The notes under the pieces: generated by a model
The model's input: the letters and a program-made list of their open reading frames with translations, nothing else
Told to the model about the DNA's origin: nothing
Databases searched by the model: none
Shown: piece after piece, positions 8,335 through 16,499 of the stretch
Numbering within the stretch: position 1 is the first letter of the stretch
Layout: every line of letters starts with the position of its first letter
Made by a program: the position numbers and the translations under genes
Assembly: GCA_001275005.1 (NCBI GenBank)
Contig: JWZX01002543.1
Span: 1 to 17,711 of the forward strand
Length of the DNA: 17,711 nucleotides
Origin: Chrysochromulina tobinii
Lineage: Eukaryota > Haptophyta > Prymnesiales > Chrysochromulinaceae
Direction of reading: 5' to 3'

Positions 8335-8612
8335 CCCTTTCGTTTCAAAACATACACAGAAAGTAGCCGCCTCCTAGGCGAACTTCGCGAAACAGCATAG
8401 CCGCACAAGCGCGCGCTGTCCAAACTTCTTCAAGCTGACCTTTTCTCGGCCGCTGTTTCTTCGGCGCACCTCTCTGCCGCCCGGAGGGGAGCGGAGTAGA
8501 GTAGTGTACTGAGGCACTCATGCCTTTCGAGGATGTATGCGCGCCGCAGCTCACACCCATTTCGTAGCGCCGCACCACCGCCCACACTCGCGAGCTTGCC
8601 TGCCTCACCCGT
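8335..8612. promoter_or_regulatory. Divergent intergenic region between the NLR-like and LRR genes
   Basis: About 280 bp between the duplicated start region and the LRR ATG. It must hold both promoters and leaders. On the minus strand an ATG-TTT-TGA mini-ORF sits near 8353-8345, which could act as an upstream ORF for the NLR-like gene. No core promoter motif is evident. Confidence 0.35.
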
Positions 8613-10460
8613 ATGCCGCGTCTCGCCGCCGCCGTTGCGCAGTTTTGGGACTCCATCGCCGCGGCGCACCGCGTCGAGGGCGGGTCGGAGCCGGAGCGCC
8701 CGGTGCTCACTCCGGACCCGCTCGAATCGGAGCCGGAGAGCGACGAGGAGGACCGGAGGGATGGCATTTTCTCGCCGCAGTTTGTGCAGTCGACGGGCGT
8801 GCACGTCTACATGAAGATGTGCCGCGAGGCCAACGTGGTGCCCGTGCAGCAGTTCATCTCGATGCTCGACCACGAGGTGGTGTCGCTCAAGCACCGGGGC
8901 GTGGGCTCAGCAGGCGGCAAGGCGATCTTCGAGTGCCTGCGGCACAACAAGCACATCCAGGCGCTCGACATGGAGGACAACCAGCTCGGCCTCAACGTCG
9001 ACGTCGAGGCGGGCGCCCTCAACCAGGTGTGTGCGGCGCTGATCGACAACGACGTGCTCACGCACCTCGATCTGTCGTACAACAACTTTGCGGGGCGCGG
9101 CTGCGCGCTGCTCGCTGAGGCGCTCCAGAAGAACACCAAGATCAAAGAGGTCTCGCTCCGCGGCAACAATATGGGCGACATGGGCGCAAAGGCGCTCCAT
9201 GAGAACCTTGCGAGCTCGACACGGCTGCACAAGCTCGACGTGAGCGACAACGGCATCGGCGAGGACGGCGGCAAGTGGCTGGGCAGGCTGCTCGAGGAGA
9301 ACAAGAGCCTCAAGCAGGCCGACTTTTCGTGGAATGCCGTGCGCGTCGCAGGGACGCTTGAGATCGCGAGCGGCCTCAAAATGTCGTCCCTACTCCGCCT
9401 CAACCTCGCGTGGAACGGCATCGGCGACAGGGGCGCGGCGGCGATGGGGAGCGCACTCGGTGAGAACTCGGTGCTGCAGTTCCTCGACGTCTCGTCCAAC
9501 CGCATCGCGATCGACGGCGCGCGGGGCATCGCTGAGGGGCTCAAGGCGAACGAGACGCTGCGCTCACTGCAGCTCAATGGCAACCCGATCACCGACAAGG
9601 GCGTGGTGCTCGTCATCGAGGCGATGGCGCAGAACTGTTCGGTGCGCGATCTGGGGCTGCAGGATTGCTCGACGCAGATGATGGGGAACGTGCACGCGAC
9701 GCGCGGCGCTGATGGGCTCTTCGACCCGAAGAATCCCACAGGTCACTATTCCCTCGAGCTCGCCGATGCGATCGACATGAGCTACTTTGACAAGCTCAAG
9801 GAGCTCGACCGCATGGATGAGGCGAGCGGGATGGATAACTTCATCAACGTCAAGTGCGACGGCGCCGACGTAGTGTGTGACGACCTGAAGGCGTGGAAGG
9901 CGCCGCCCAGCGGCAGGCTCACTTTTGACTACGTGGCGACGAAACGGGTCCCCAAGGAGGCGAAGGCGCAGCGCGAGGAAGTCTTCCAGTCGTTCCGCAA
10001 GGAGCTCGCCAACCCAGCGCTGTCGGAGGAGACGAAGCTGTTGATGCTGCGAGCGTCGGCGACGACGCACTACTGGAACGCGACGCAGGCACGCCAACTC
10101 ATCACGCTGTTGACCTCTGATGACCTCTGATGGCCTCTGATGGCCTCTGATTGCCTCCCTCATCAGGCACGCCAACTCATCACGCTCATCGACTATCGAA
10201 GGCGCGTCGACGCCGCTGTGATGCTTTTCCGACGGATCGTCAACCTCGATCAGTTCTACGACGAGGTGTACAGAGTCCTCAAGCAGGTCGAACAGCGCGC
10301 GCTCAAGCGGCGACTGGGCGAGTCACTTGCGCGGCTGCTCCTCGATCACGAGCCCCCCGAGGAGGGGGGCGGCCCGGCGGGCGGCGGCGACGAGAACGTC
10401 ACTGTCTTCCTCACGGAGGAGGGCGGCGAGGGCGGCGTGGTGCAGGCGCCGCTCGCGTGA
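8613..10460 (+). CDS. RNI/NLRC3-type leucine-rich repeat protein with DUF4476-like C-terminus, two exons
   Basis: Exons are 8613-10088 and 10167-10460, giving about 589 residues. The N-terminal 55 residues are acidic and Pro-rich. Residues about 90-350 form at least eight ribonuclease-inhibitor-type LRRs of about 28 residues (LTHLDLSYNNFAGRGCALLAEAL, LHKLDVSDNGIGEDGGKWLGRLL, LQFLDVSSNRIAIDGARGIAEGL, LRSLQLNGNPITDKG). After a linker with WKAPPSGRLTFDYV (428-441), the spliced region FRKELANPALSEETKLLMLRA...TQARQLITLIDYRRRVDAAVMLFRRIVNLDQFYDEVYRVL has the F..L....S...K...L+.A......Q...LI......R..A...+..IVD pattern of DUF4476. The tail is Gly/Glu-rich. If the intron is retained, translation stops at 10130 after TSDDL, cutting that domain in half. 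LRRs suggest protein binding; the function is unknown. Such LRR proteins occur in flagellar and scaffold contexts. Confidence 0.88.
10089..10166 (+). other. 78-bp GC-AG intron flanked by a perfect 23-bp direct repeat
   Basis: The donor is ACGCAG|GCACGC and the acceptor CTCATCAG|GCACGC, phase 0. The 23 bases at 10086-10108 recur exactly at 10164-10186, so splicing removes one copy and leaves ATQ-ARQLITLIDYRRR. The middle holds four to five 11-bp units of the GGCCTCTGATG type. No GT donor restores the frame. Confidence 0.8.
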
Positions 10461-11006
10461 TGCGATCGATTCGGACGCCGCCGTAACGGTCGCGGCTCGG
10501 CTCGGAGTCATCAGAGCTGAAGTGTTGATGATGAGATAATGTAGATATGTGGTGTCAGAGATGTTTACAGGAGAATCAGAATGAAATGATACATAGACCG
10601 GCTGACCGCGACGTAGCACGTACGTCGTATCCGGTCCGCTATGATCGACCGATCACGATGGCGGCGGATGGGCGCAACAACGTAAACCTCACGCATACTG
10701 CTCGCTGCGGGTTTGAGAGCGTCGTCGTGCGCGTGCACAGTGCACAGCTCGCGGTTCCGCTCGAGCGCGGAACTCCGAAGGGACTCCACAACGTCAGTGC
10801 CAGATCCTCTCCAGATCCAAGTCAAGTCAAGCCGGATCCTCTCCGGCTAATTGCCCCACAGTGGCACCCTCTCCGGCTAATGTCTCCTAGGTGGAGATAG
10901 CTGCTCGGTCGAGATAGCTGCTCGGTCAAGACAAAGAGGGCCTGCACACGTTCCGGCGAATGTCCGCAGCGCGCGAGAGACATGGGCCTCGGCCTCGTCA
11001 GGTTCG
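10461..11006. other. Convergent 3' intergenic region with small duplications
   Basis: It lies between the stop codons of two converging genes. I find no convincing gene. It has a 17-bp tandem duplication (GAGATAGCTGCTCGGTC at 10894-10910 and 10911-10927) and repeated GATCCTCTCCGGCTAAT-like blocks at about 10800-10880. It probably holds both 3' UTRs. Confidence 0.5.
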
Positions 11007-12581
11007 TCAATTGGGCGCTTCTCGCCGACCCCACGACATGCGGGGTAGGCGAAGCCTCGATGGCTCGATGCTCGAGCGAGCGGCGGGGCGTGCGGCCGGC
11101 GGCGCGGTGCTCAGCCTGGGCGCCGTGCTGGGCGAGTCGTAGGTGCTCAGCCTGGGCGCCGTGCTGGGCGAGTCGTAGGTGCTCAGCCTGGGCGCCGTGC
11201 TGGGCGAGTTGTACTGCGTCACCACGGCAGGACCGATGCGGCTGAACTGCACGACGGTGGTGGGAGAGAGGCTGTAAGGGAGGAGAAGTGGCGGTGGCAT
11301 GAGTGGTGGCGGCGTGGGTAGGGCGATGCTGCTTGAGCTGCTGCTGCTAGTGCTTCGGTTGCTGGCGGCGAAGGCCGCCGCGCTCACGCCGCCACTGATC
11401 AGCGCGCTCGTCGAGATCGTCGAGAGATGGCGCGGGCTCTGCGAGCCAGATCGGAGGAGCTCAAGCAGCTCAGCCATCTCTCGCGCCTCGGCACTTTGGG
11501 CTTCGTCAAGGGAAGCGGCGGCGGCGGCGGCGGCGGCGATGAAGCGATCTCGGTACGGCTCGGCACGCGCGGCAGCAGCCGCGCTCGCGGCCGCGGCCGC
11601 CGCCATCGCGGACGCGGACGCGGACGCCACCGCCTCCGCCGCTGTCCGGTACTCAAACTCGGGACGGTGCAAGGCCGCTACGTTCAGCTTTTGAGCGTCG
11701 TTGTGAGCGTCAAACTTGTCCCCTTCCCTTGCTGTGTCCATCGGGAGGCCGCCCGCGCTGCTGCCGGGGGCGCCCCCGGCGGCCACCCCGGCGGCGGCGC
11801 CCCCGGCGGCTGGCATGCTCGTTGTGATGTCATCATCGTCCGTCTCGCATTCCCCACACGTGCCACTCGTGCGCGGGCTGAGTCGTAGCTTGGCGAGCTC
11901 CGATCGGGCCGGGTCGATGAGGGTGTGGAGCTCGGCGCTGGGCAAGCCGTGGGGCAGCATGAAGCGGCATGAGGGACACGTCGACGCGATCTGGAGCCAC
12001 TGGTGCATGCATGGCGCGTGAGCGATGTGCTTCCCTGGGCATGGCATGCAAAGCACTTCGTCCCCCGTCACGAAACCCTCGAGGCAGAACGGGCACGCGT
12101 CGATTCCGTCGGCCGCGAGGTGGTCGGCGCTGCGCTTCTCGAGGGTGAGGCACGGGAGCGCGGCGATGGTGCGTGCGCTCGCTGCGCCCCCGTTGGGCGC
12201 CTCCTCCTCCTCCTCCTCCTCCAGCTCCTCGTGCACGTGAATGCGCACGCGACCGGGCTGCACGGCGCGCAGCGCCTCCCGCAGCGTGGGCACGGTGCCG
12301 TCGACGGTGAGCCACACCGAGAACGAGCCGTCGGTGAAGATGCACTGCACGTGCAGATGCCGCGGCCGGTAGCCAGGGCTCGAATGGTCCAGGAGACACA
12401 CCCGCTCGATGCGTACCCCTGGCTCGGCGGCCAGAAGAAGCAGCCGCAGCGCGCTCTCGATCTCGATGCGGTTCTGCACGTTCCACGCACGGGTGTTGGA
12501 CGTGGTTCGCTGCGGCGGAGCACGCCTACGCACGCGGCGCGCGCCGCTGCTCCTCGCGGCTGCGCTCGCATGAGCGGACAT
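11007..12581 (-). CDS. RING-H2 zinc-finger protein, probable E3 ubiquitin ligase
   Basis: Start at ATG 12581 (MSAHASAAARSSG), 524 residues. The frame is open further upstream but without an ATG. Residues 37-117 form a compact domain (IEIESALRLLLLAAEPGVRIERVCLLDHSS...HLHVQCIFTDGSFSVWLTVDG), then an acidic run of Glu. The RING-H2 finger has C163, C166, C181, H185, H188, C191, C202 and C205 (CPFC...MPCPGKHIAHAPC...CPSC). The H-x2-H-x2-C arrangement and the Trp at 195 (HQWL) fit an E2-binding RING. The C-terminal half is low complexity: Gly/Ala, poly-Ala helices, Ser/Pro, and three 12-residue SPSTAPRLSTYD-type repeats. RING-H2 proteins transfer ubiquitin from E2 to substrate; the substrate here is unknown. 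It is divergent from the seven-exon gene on its left flank in transcription terms. Confidence 0.85.
   Translation of the reverse strand: MSAHASAAARSSGARRVRRRAPPQRTTSNTRAWNVQNRIEIESALRLLLLAAEPGVRIERVCLLDHSSPGYRPRHLHVQCIFTDGSFSVWLTVDGTVPTLREALRAVQPGRVRIHVHEELEEEEEEEAPNGGAASARTIAALPCLTLEKRSADHLAADGIDACPFCLEGFVTGDEVLCMPCPGKHIAHAPCMHQWLQIASTCPSCRFMLPHGLPSAELHTLIDPARSELAKLRLSPRTSGTCGECETDDDDITTSMPAAGGAAAGVAAGGAPGSSAGGLPMDTAREGDKFDAHNDAQKLNVAALHRPEFEYRTAAEAVASASASAMAAAAAASAAAAARAEPYRDRFIAAAAAAAASLDEAQSAEAREMAELLELLRSGSQSPRHLSTISTSALISGGVSAAAFAASNRSTSSSSSSSIALPTPPPLMPPPLLLPYSLSPTTVVQFSRIGPAVVTQYNSPSTAPRLSTYDSPSTAPRLSTYDSPSTAPRLSTAPPAARPAARSSIEPSRLRLPRMSWGRREAPN
11106..11213 (-). repeat. 36-bp tandem repeat, three copies, in the RING gene
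   Basis: Units start at 11106, 11142 and 11178 (plus strand beginning GGTGCTCAGCCTGGGCGCCG), nearly identical, with one C-to-T change in the third. They encode a 12-residue repeat reading YDSPSTAPRLST near the C-terminus. Because the unit is a multiple of three, copy number can vary without breaking the frame. Confidence 0.9.
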
Positions 12582-12996
12582 CGATTTTGCCTGAGAAAAA
12601 CTGCGCCCAGCGTCGCACAAGTTTGAGCCAAGTAATTTCGTCAAAAATACGTAAAGAGCGGAGAATCATCCTGTACATCGCAAGGGGACAGCAGGTTGAT
12701 CTCTCTTTTTCTTTGCACGTTTCTTGTCTTTATGTTTTTTTGGAGACGTCGAGCGCCAAGATGGCAGACATCGTCTTGCCTCCGCCGCCGCCTCCAGGTG
12801 CGCAGCCGTCGCATCGTACGAGATTACCGGCCGACCCCGGCGAGCCCGGTGGCCCCATGCCCGACCTCTGTGTTCCGGGCTCTGTGCCAAGCCGCCTCTG
12901 TGTCGAACCGCCTCTGAGTTCCCTCTCTCAGCAGCGCCATGGCTCTCTCTCACTCTGCTCCCGAAATGATCGGCGCGTAATGTGCTCCGCGCAGAG
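12582..12996. promoter_or_regulatory. Divergent intergenic region with a possible first exon
   Basis: This separates the RING gene and the seven-exon gene. A T-rich leader at about 12700-12750 precedes ATG at 12761 (MADIVLPPPPPP). A donor CCAG|GTGCGC at 12798 and an acceptor CCGCGCAG at 12994 would join this 12-residue Pro-rich start in frame to MPAIKKLNL. That makes 12761-12797 a candidate first exon. Otherwise the region is promoter plus 5' leader. Confidence 0.4.
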
Positions 12997-15891
12997 ATGC
13001 CAGCGATCAAGAAGCTGAACCTCAACCCGGTTGCAGGCATGTCGGGTGAGCACAAGCTCGAGACCGGTGACATCCCGCAGTCGCCGCGTGCCCGTATGGA
13101 CTCCGTCCTGGAGACGCCGCGCACAGCCATGGGCCGGAAGGAGGCGGTCACAGGGCAGTATGGTTCGGTGCGTGCCCAAGCCAAGCGCTCGTCCGCTCAG
13201 TCTGCACTTCGCCATGCGCGACGGCTCTGCGACGCGCCCACGCCCACACGCGCCTTGCCGCGCACACGGCTCCCGCAGGCGGCTGAGTTGCACGGCGAGG
13301 GGCCTGTGGCGATCGCATCGACTGGCGACCTTCACGCATCCATCGGCGTCAACGGCAAGCTCGCGATCTGGCAGGCGAAGGGTGTCAAGGAGGGCGATGA
13401 GCTCCAGCCGCTCTGCCAGGTCATTCTGCAGCTGCCGCCGGATATTGAGGCCAAGGTGTGTGATGATGGCCTCGGATGGCCTCGGATGGCCTCGGATGGC
13501 CTCGGATTGCCTCGGATGGCCTCGGATTGCCTCGGATTGCCTCGGATGGCCTCGGATGGCCTCGGATGGCCTCGGATGGCCTCGGATCGCTTCGGATTGC
13601 CTCTGATCGCCTCTAACTGCTTCGAATTGCTTCTAATCGCCTCGGATTGCCTCTAATTGCCTCTAATTGCCTCTAATTGCCTCGGATCGATCTCGGCTGG
13701 CAGATCCGATGGGGAGCGGCTTGAGCGTCGCGCGGACTATCTTCCTCTCGAATGGGAGGCTGCCCCACCACTGGCAGCACCGCGTCTTCTCGGACGGCGA
13801 GGTGCGCACGCCGATGGCATGCTGATTGCTCTCGCGTTTTCTCGGACGGCGTGCATGCCTATCGCATGCCTATCACATGCCGATTGCATGCCGATTGCAT
13901 GCCGATTGCATGCTGATTGGTTTCCTTCGGATCGCAGGTGATGGAGCCAATCGTCGAGGACGCCGTACCCGATGTCGATCGGGCAGATGAGACGTTGCGA
14001 CTGATGCGTCTCTATGGGCTCCTCGCCGCCGCCGTTACGCAGGCCGCCGCTGCGCTCGCCGCGGCCGCTCCGACCCTTCTGAACGACGACGCCCTGCCGC
14101 TCAGTGGGCTGATGACGAAACTCATCGCCGATGCGGTCGGTGCGGGGCTTCTCCCGCCAAAGTTTGACGGCGCTGCGAACGCTCGCCTTTCGGTGCGGCG
14201 TGTGCTGCGCCCGCCACAACGCTCGGCGACGGGTGGGGAGGAAGGGCTTGCGGCGGCAGTGCCACTGTGGGACGACCCCAAGATGGACGACCCTAAAATG
14301 GACGAGACGGACGACGAGGCGCTCGAAACGGCGCCCTCCCCCTGGTACGAGCCAGTCCTCTGCGAGGCCCTCTCGTGCAATTGCATGCACGCGCTCACCA
14401 CGGCGCCCGCCGCCCCCGCCCCCCACCCCACAGGTACGTGCACGTCATCTGTGCCCGGCTCGATGGAATCCCATCCCTTCGATGGGGCCCGAAGGATCTC
14501 GAAGGCTCCCTCGCCTACGAGGAGAGTTTCGTCATCAGCCCCGGCGAGTCGGCGACCGGCGAGTCGGCGACCGGCGAGTCGGCGACCGGCGGCGGCGGGG
14601 CTGCCGCTGGCGCCGTGGCGGGCGCGACCAAGGACGAGGTGGAGTGCACGCCGAGACCGCCGACGTCCCAAACAAGGATGCACGCGCGGCCTCTCTTCGA
14701 TGCCCTCCCCCTATTGACCGCGTACCCAGCAGAAGGTGATCGCCCCCGATAGCCTCTGATTGTCACTGATGGTCTCTGATTGCGATCGTCATCTTCTCAC
14801 AGGTGATCGCCCCTGATCGCCTCTGATGGTCTTCGATGCCTTTTGCGCATGGTGGCGAGTCCATGGCGACTGACGGGTATGGGCATGCATTCGCTCGATT
14901 TGGCAGGTGGCGAGGAGAGCGAGGCGCGCCAAGTGTGCGGGGCGATCTGCGCGAACGCCGTGTGCGCGCGCGACAAGTGCCATTCGGCTGTCGAGCGTAT
15001 GCGTGCAGGTCAGCATGATGTGCTCCAAAGGCTCTGATGACCCCTTCTGACGACCCCTTCTGATGTCCTCTCCTTGCCTCCTGTCATCAGGTGAGCACCA
15101 TGTACTCCAATGGCTCTGTGTCCCGCCGATCGAGGATGCCATCGTGCTCACGAGCTCGCCCTGGATGCCGGTGCTCCGGGGGGAGGTGCGATCTCGCTGA
15201 TGGCCACTGATGGCCGCTGAGTGCTCCGGGGTGAGGTGCGATCTCGCTGATGGCTGCTGATGGCCGCTGATGTCAACTGATGGCCACGGATGGCCACTGA
15301 TTGCTCCCAAACTTCCACTGAGTGCTCCCAAACTTCCACTGATTGCCAATGGTAACCACGGATGGCCACTCATCACCACGGATGGCCACTCATCACCACG
15401 GATGGCCGTTCATTGCGTCTGATGGCTTCCTTCATCAGGTGCGCCTCTTCGCGGGCGGCTTCTACCTTGAGACGGCGCAACACGGTCCCCACATCCTTCC
15501 GTTCCGCATCCACCTCGCCGCGGTCGCCGCCTATCAGCTCGACGAGCATGCATCGCCTGGACTCCTCATGCTTCGTCAGAAGCCGGATGCGCACGGGTAC
15601 GGCCCGCTGGCGCTGCTGCCCACGGCGCCCGCGCTCACGGACGCGCCCGTGACGGCGCCCCCGGGCGCCTCGCCGGATGAGGCAAAGCCGCCGCCGCTGC
15701 GCACGCTCTCGTTCGCGCTCGTGGTGCCGCCCAACTCGGCGCTCCAGCGCGCGCTCGTGGGCACGGTCTGGCCGGTGTGGGAGCAGCTCTTCCGCGAGTG
15801 CGCTGTACCGGTGGACCATCTGCGTGCGCCTGCGCCCGAGTTTGGGTATGCGCTCGAGGTGCTCCGCCGCGCCGGCGGAGCAGCGCCCTAA
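12997..15891 (+). CDS. Orphan seven-exon protein with a Cys cluster
   Basis: Inferred exons are 12997-13459, 13704-13801, 13938-14344, 14434-14735, 14907-15008, 15091-15185 and 15439-15891. All phases agree, giving 639 residues. I do not recognise a named domain. Visible segments in order: a basic, Ser-rich N-terminus; VAIASTGDLHASIGVNGKLAIWQAKG, like one beta-propeller blade; GSGLSVARTIFLSNGRLPHHWQHRVFSDGE; an Ala-rich helical part (LRLMRLYGLLAAAVTQAAAALAAAAP); YVHVICARLDGIPSLRWGPKDLEGSLAYEESF; triple GESAT repeats; a Cys cluster CGAICANAVCARDKC (C-x3-C-x5-C-x4-C); then VRLFAGGFYLETAQHGPHILPFRIHLAAVAAYQL and a Pro-rich tail. The Cys cluster could bind zinc. The first exon could instead begin at 12761. 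The coherent reading across all six junctions argues for a real expressed gene. Confidence 0.6.
13460..13703 (+). other. Intron 1 of the seven-exon gene, 11-bp repeat array
   Basis: A 244-bp intron built of about 20 copies of GGCCTCGGATG, degrading to CCTCTAATTG at the 3' side. The chosen donor T|GTGATG and acceptor GGCTGGCAG|ATCCG are both phase 1. A donor four bases earlier (AAG|GTGTGT) does not fit the phase of this acceptor. Confidence 0.6.
13802..13937 (+). other. Intron 2 of the seven-exon gene
   Basis: A 136-bp GT-AG intron, phase 0, with donor GGCGAG|GTGCGC and acceptor GGATCGCAG|GTGATG. It has five or more copies of GCATGCCGATT (11 bp), and a copy of the upstream exon's last bases (CGCGTTTTCTCGGACGGC at 13833). 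Confidence 0.65.
14345..14433 (+). other. Intron 3 of the seven-exon gene, no minisatellite
   Basis: An 89-bp intron, phase 2, with donor CCCCTG|GTACGA and acceptor CCCCACAG|GTACGT after a C-rich tract. The first 18 intron bases match the first 18 bases of the next exon at 14 positions. It joins PSPW to YVHVICARL. Without splicing the downstream frame is lost. Confidence 0.6.
14736..14906 (+). other. Intron 4 of the seven-exon gene
   Basis: A 171-bp intron, phase 1, with donor GCAGAAG|GTGATC and acceptor GATTTGGCAG|GTGGCG. It contains CTCTGATTG/CACTGATGG-type units. The intron start (GTGATCGCCCC) recurs after an internal CACAG at 14803, but using that acceptor would bring in a stop. Confidence 0.55.
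15009..15090 (+). other. Intron 5 of the seven-exon gene, flanked by a 31-bp direct repeat
   Basis: An 82-bp intron, phase 1, with donor GTGCAG|GTCAGC and acceptor CTGTCATCAG|GTGAGC. Positions 15006-15036 and 15088-15118 match at 26 of 31 bases, in the same frame (QHDVLQRL then stop, against EHHVLQWLC). Confidence 0.65.
15186..15438 (+). other. Intron 6 of the seven-exon gene, 11-bp repeats
   Basis: A 253-bp intron, phase 0, with donor GGGGAG|GTGCGA and acceptor CTTCATCAG|GTGCGC. It holds degenerate GGCCACTGATG and GGCCGCTGATG units and a 50-bp tandem duplication that includes the exon end (15171 and 15221), so a second possible donor lies at 15236. Confidence 0.65.
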
Positions 15892-16499
15892 TTTGGGTGG
15901 AGAGGGCGCAGCGAGGCACTGGCAGCGACCGTGGAGTGAGTGATCTCTGTGCGACGTGTGAAGCTGAAGGCAGAACGCCGTACGAAAGGGCGGATGTAAG
16001 GGCGGATGGGGGCCGGCGAGCGGAGCGCTGAGCGGTTTGTGCGGTTTGTCAGTTCCTACTCATGCACATGCGTTTACGTTCTCGTCCGTTCAAACATATA
16101 TAAAAACATCGATTCTAACTTGAATGTTGAAACTTCTCCCCACACCCCAGTCCGAGCTCCGACTGTTTCTGACGGCGCTGACCCAACTGTCGGAACTGAC
16201 GAGTCTCGGGACTCAAATCGAACCGATTGCGAGTCTACACTTTCGCGACCCGCGATAGCATCGAGCTACTGGATCACACGAATCGGCACACAGCACAAGT
16301 ACTACTACTGAATCGGCACACAGCACCCCCAGTTTACTGTATCATCGTGGCATGCAGGCGAGCGATGTTGCGCTCGAAGCGATGATGCGCATGTTGCGCT
16401 CGTTGCGGCCGAGCAAGCGCGCCGGGCTTGGTGGATCTCGGTGGATCTCGGTGGATCTCGGTGGATCTCGGTGGATCTCGGCCGCTGCCGTCGATCAAC
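15892..16499. other. Convergent 3' intergenic region with short tandem repeats
   Basis: No gene is supported. An AT-richer part (about 16070-16130) may include 3' UTR signals of the seven-exon gene. A 17-bp direct repeat (GAATCGGCACACAGCAC) occurs at 16280-16296 and 16310-16326. Five perfect 10-bp GTGGATCTCG units occupy 16431-16480. Confidence 0.6.

Noticed and set aside
8807-9739. 310-residue minus-strand ORF inside the LRR gene
   Set aside because: It is the antisense of regular LRR codons, with no domain signal; the plus-strand frame shows clear LRR periodicity.
10461-11006. Search for tRNA or other RNA genes in the convergent intergenic region
   Set aside because: No cloverleaf arms with a TTCNA loop and matching acceptor stem could be found by eye here or elsewhere in the window.
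13460-13703. Possible CRISPR-like array
   Set aside because: Units are about 11 bp, directly abutting, with no unique spacers. It is a minisatellite within an intron. The same applies to the arrays at 5731-5964, 6433-6772 and 7044-7277.
14345-14433. PHD-like zinc finger from CEALSCNCMHAL plus HVICARL
   Set aside because: The Cys/His part CEALSCNCMHAL falls within the inferred intron 3, and the two halves are in different frames, so no finger forms in the spliced protein.
16431-16480. Five 10-bp GTGGATCTCG units as a regulatory element or intron array
   Set aside because: They lie between two convergent gene ends, with no splice sites around them. I regard them as a simple intergenic microsatellite.
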